Shown here piece after piece: positions 62,493 through 64,000 of a DNA stretch of 64,000 nt. Position numbers and translations under genes: made by a program. Below the pieces are notes generated by a model. That model ran no database searches. It was not told the DNA's origin and saw nothing but the letters and a program-made list of their open reading frames with translations. How positions within the stretch are numbered: the first letter of the stretch is position 1; every line of letters begins with the position of its first letter. Origin of the DNA: Dyadobacter soli (GTDB lineage Bacteria > Bacteroidota > Bacteroidia > Cytophagales > Spirosomataceae); NCBI RefSeq assembly GCF_900101885.1, contig NZ_FNAN01000003.1, positions 124,001-188,000 on the forward strand, read 5' to 3'.

Positions 62493-64000
62493 ATGGAACC
62501 GATCACGATTGATGTAACTCAAAACACACCATACGGTCTCCAGAAACTTGACTCATCCATCTCTTTCCGGGGCTTTATCAGCTTCCTGGAAAGCAAAATC
62601 GATCAGGAAGAAACGGTCAAAAAGACATTTTTCTCGCTGGTTCTTGACAAACTGAAAGCCAAGCCGGGTTTCAGTCAGGATATTCCGTTATCGGAAGTCA
62701 CCAACTACAAAGAAGAACTGAGTTTGATCTATGGCATGCTCATGCCACCTATCGCCAACGAAAAGGAAGTTTTCTGGGCGTTGAGTGCCCCCGTCAGCCC
62801 TATTGTTTTTTACGGCACGTCGGGTTTTTATAGCCTGCTTTTCGAAAAAAGCGGCGACCTCCGCTGCGATCTCATCGAAGACCGCGGGGTCAATTACAAG
62901 CAGAAAATGCAGATGCTCTATTCCTTCATCCTGGAAAAGCTCTACCATTTTCCGCCCCTGCATCACCCGGATATGATCATTACTTTGAAGGACGACGAAT
63001 CGGGCCTGCAGAAGTATTACCGGGTGCATATCGATAACAGTTTTTGTGAAGTGTATGCCAAAGGCAGCCTTCCCGAGCTCGACCTCGACACGTTACGCTC
63101 CGATTTGCAGGACAATTTCGATATCAATGTATTTTCCAGCATGTTACCCCACAGCCTCTTCCATTTCGAGGGCTTTTCGGTGATCACGCTGAACGACGTT
63201 ACCGCAGAGCATGCGGTTGAAAATATCAAGAATACCATCCTCGACCGCGCTTCGTACGATCCCAAAACGTATTTCAACTACGTGGCAGGCGCATTGAAAA
63301 TGCTGGTCGAAAATCCGGGGATCGATTTCGGGTTAATGGCCGTACTGCGCGTGAACAACAAGCTGGTTTTCGACCGGAGCTCCATACTTTTCAGCAAGCT
63401 CATGAGTGCCGCCACCGAAAACGACCTGGCGGAGCAAACGTACCTCGATATGGCTACCCAGTATTTCGAGTCGCCAAAAACTTTGCTGCTGCGCAACCTG
63501 GGCGCGGAAGATCCCAAAAAACAGGATTTCATCCGCATTCTGCAAAAAGATGGGGTGGAGGCCTATGCATTGCTGCCGGTTTACCACGATAATAAGGTAG
63601 TAGGCGTGCTGGAAGTGTATTCCAAAGAGCAGAAATCGATCGATGAGCGCCTGCTCGCGAAGCTGGATGTTGCATTGCCGTGGATCGCGCAGATGATGAC
63701 CAACTACATCGATGAGTTCAACTTGCAGATCGATAATGTGATCCGCGACAAATTCACGTCGTTGCAGCCCGCCGTGCAGTGGCGTTTCCGCGAAACCGCC
63801 TGGCATTACATCCGCGATAAGGCCCTCAACCCGCAAAGCGCGGAGATTGAAGGCATTCAGTTCCGCAATGTGTACCCGCTTTACGGCGCCATTGATATCC
63901 GGAATTCCACCCTTGAAAGAAATGCAGCCCTTCGCGAAGATCTTCGTCTTCAATTCAATGTATTGATAGAAACCTTTACTGTTCTTAAACAAAAACTCGG
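62493..64000 (+). CDS. GAF/cyclase-like cytoplasmic protein (C-terminus beyond window)
   Basis: 502 codons from the ATG at 62493 run to the right edge. No signal peptide or membrane segment. Residues about 250-400 resemble a GAF-type sensor (LLPVYHDNKVVGVLEVYSKEQ), and VYPLYGAIDIRNSTLERN (about 460-477) resembles the start of an adenylate/guanylate-cyclase-like domain, which would continue past the window. The family is common in Cytophagales, annotated only as GAF domain-containing. Signalling role is inferred. Confidence 0.65.
   Translation, partial: MEPITIDVTQNTPYGLQKLDSSISFRGFISFLESKIDQEETVKKTFFSLVLDKLKAKPGFSQDIPLSEVTNYKEELSLIYGMLMPPIANEKEVFWALSAPVSPIVFYGTSGFYSLLFEKSGDLRCDLIEDRGVNYKQKMQMLYSFILEKLYHFPPLHHPDMIITLKDDESGLQKYYRVHIDNSFCEVYAKGSLPELDLDTLRSDLQDNFDINVFSSMLPHSLFHFEGFSVITLNDVTAEHAVENIKNTILDRASYDPKTYFNYVAGALKMLVENPGIDFGLMAVLRVNNKLVFDRSSILFSKLMSAATENDLAEQTYLDMATQYFESPKTLLLRNLGAEDPKKQDFIRILQKDGVEAYALLPVYHDNKVVGVLEVYSKEQKSIDERLLAKLDVALPWIAQMMTNYIDEFNLQIDNVIRDKFTSLQPAVQWRFRETAWHYIRDKALNPQSAEIEGIQFRNVYPLYGAIDIRNSTLERNAALREDLRLQFNVLIETFTVLKQKL

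Overview
The window is about 52% GC bacterial chromosome from a Bacteroidota, most likely a Cytophagales of the Spirosoma/Dyadobacter type. This is inferred from gene content and from promoters matching the Bacteroidota TAnnTTTG (-7) / TTTG (-33) pattern, not from a marker-gene match. Pointers include a serine palmitoyltransferase operon, DUF5686, DUF4403, DUF2279 and DUF2027/Smr proteins, and an S16 protein with a long acidic tail. No tRNA, rRNA, insertion sequence, prophage or CRISPR array was seen. One structural RNA, RNase P RNA, is present.

Layout. 1-2300 (minus): a secreted glycan operon of a glycosylasparaginase followed by a GH29 alpha-L-fucosidase that runs off the left edge. 2610-5237 (plus): a glycosyltransferase-like protein, an ABC ATPase and a polytopic membrane protein. 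5349-13042: two SDR enzymes (one is FabG), YiaA, a VWA membrane protein, and DUF2279, DUF2027-Smr and DUF4403 proteins. 13142-17173 (plus): rnpB, an OmpA-type protein and the rpsP-rimM-trmD translation operon. 17217-26398: a GNAT enzyme, an RluA-type pseudouridine synthase, a D-cysteine desulfhydrase-like enzyme, a KefB-type antiporter, sufB, heptose epimerase, QueD and LpxB. 26401-38963: accessory genes (VapBC-type toxin-antitoxin, MarR-GNAT fusion, Uma2 nuclease, Crp-type regulator, hydrolase, heparinase-like protein, amidase, two tiny membrane proteins, ApbE). 39027-46176: YetF-like protein, then a TetR-controlled tripartite RND efflux system.

46627-60981 (plus) is the most interesting stretch. 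It starts with serine palmitoyltransferase, a GNAT-fold acyltransferase and an SDR reductase joined by 4-bp overlaps, which look like a ceramide-forming trio. It continues with an outer-membrane DUF5686 protein, a nucleotidyltransferase, an ATP-grasp-like protein, a CDP-alcohol phosphotransferase, an LPG-synthase-type membrane protein, a HAD protein, a PfkB kinase, a DUF4833 protein, a fatty-acid 2-hydroxylase-type enzyme, a CmoA-type carboxy-SAM synthase and a membrane methyltransferase. Together these could make a hydroxylated ceramide and attach and decorate a phospho-polyol head group. The head-group chemistry is inference. NDH-2 and a partial GAF/cyclase-like protein close the window.

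The intergenic DNA is also unusual. Several gaps hold short tandem repeats (7, 8 or 10 bp units), and in at least three places a block is followed by its own inverted block, so the transcript or DNA could fold into a long repeat-built hairpin. A second set of gaps, around 56.3-57.4 kb, holds REP-like palindromes.
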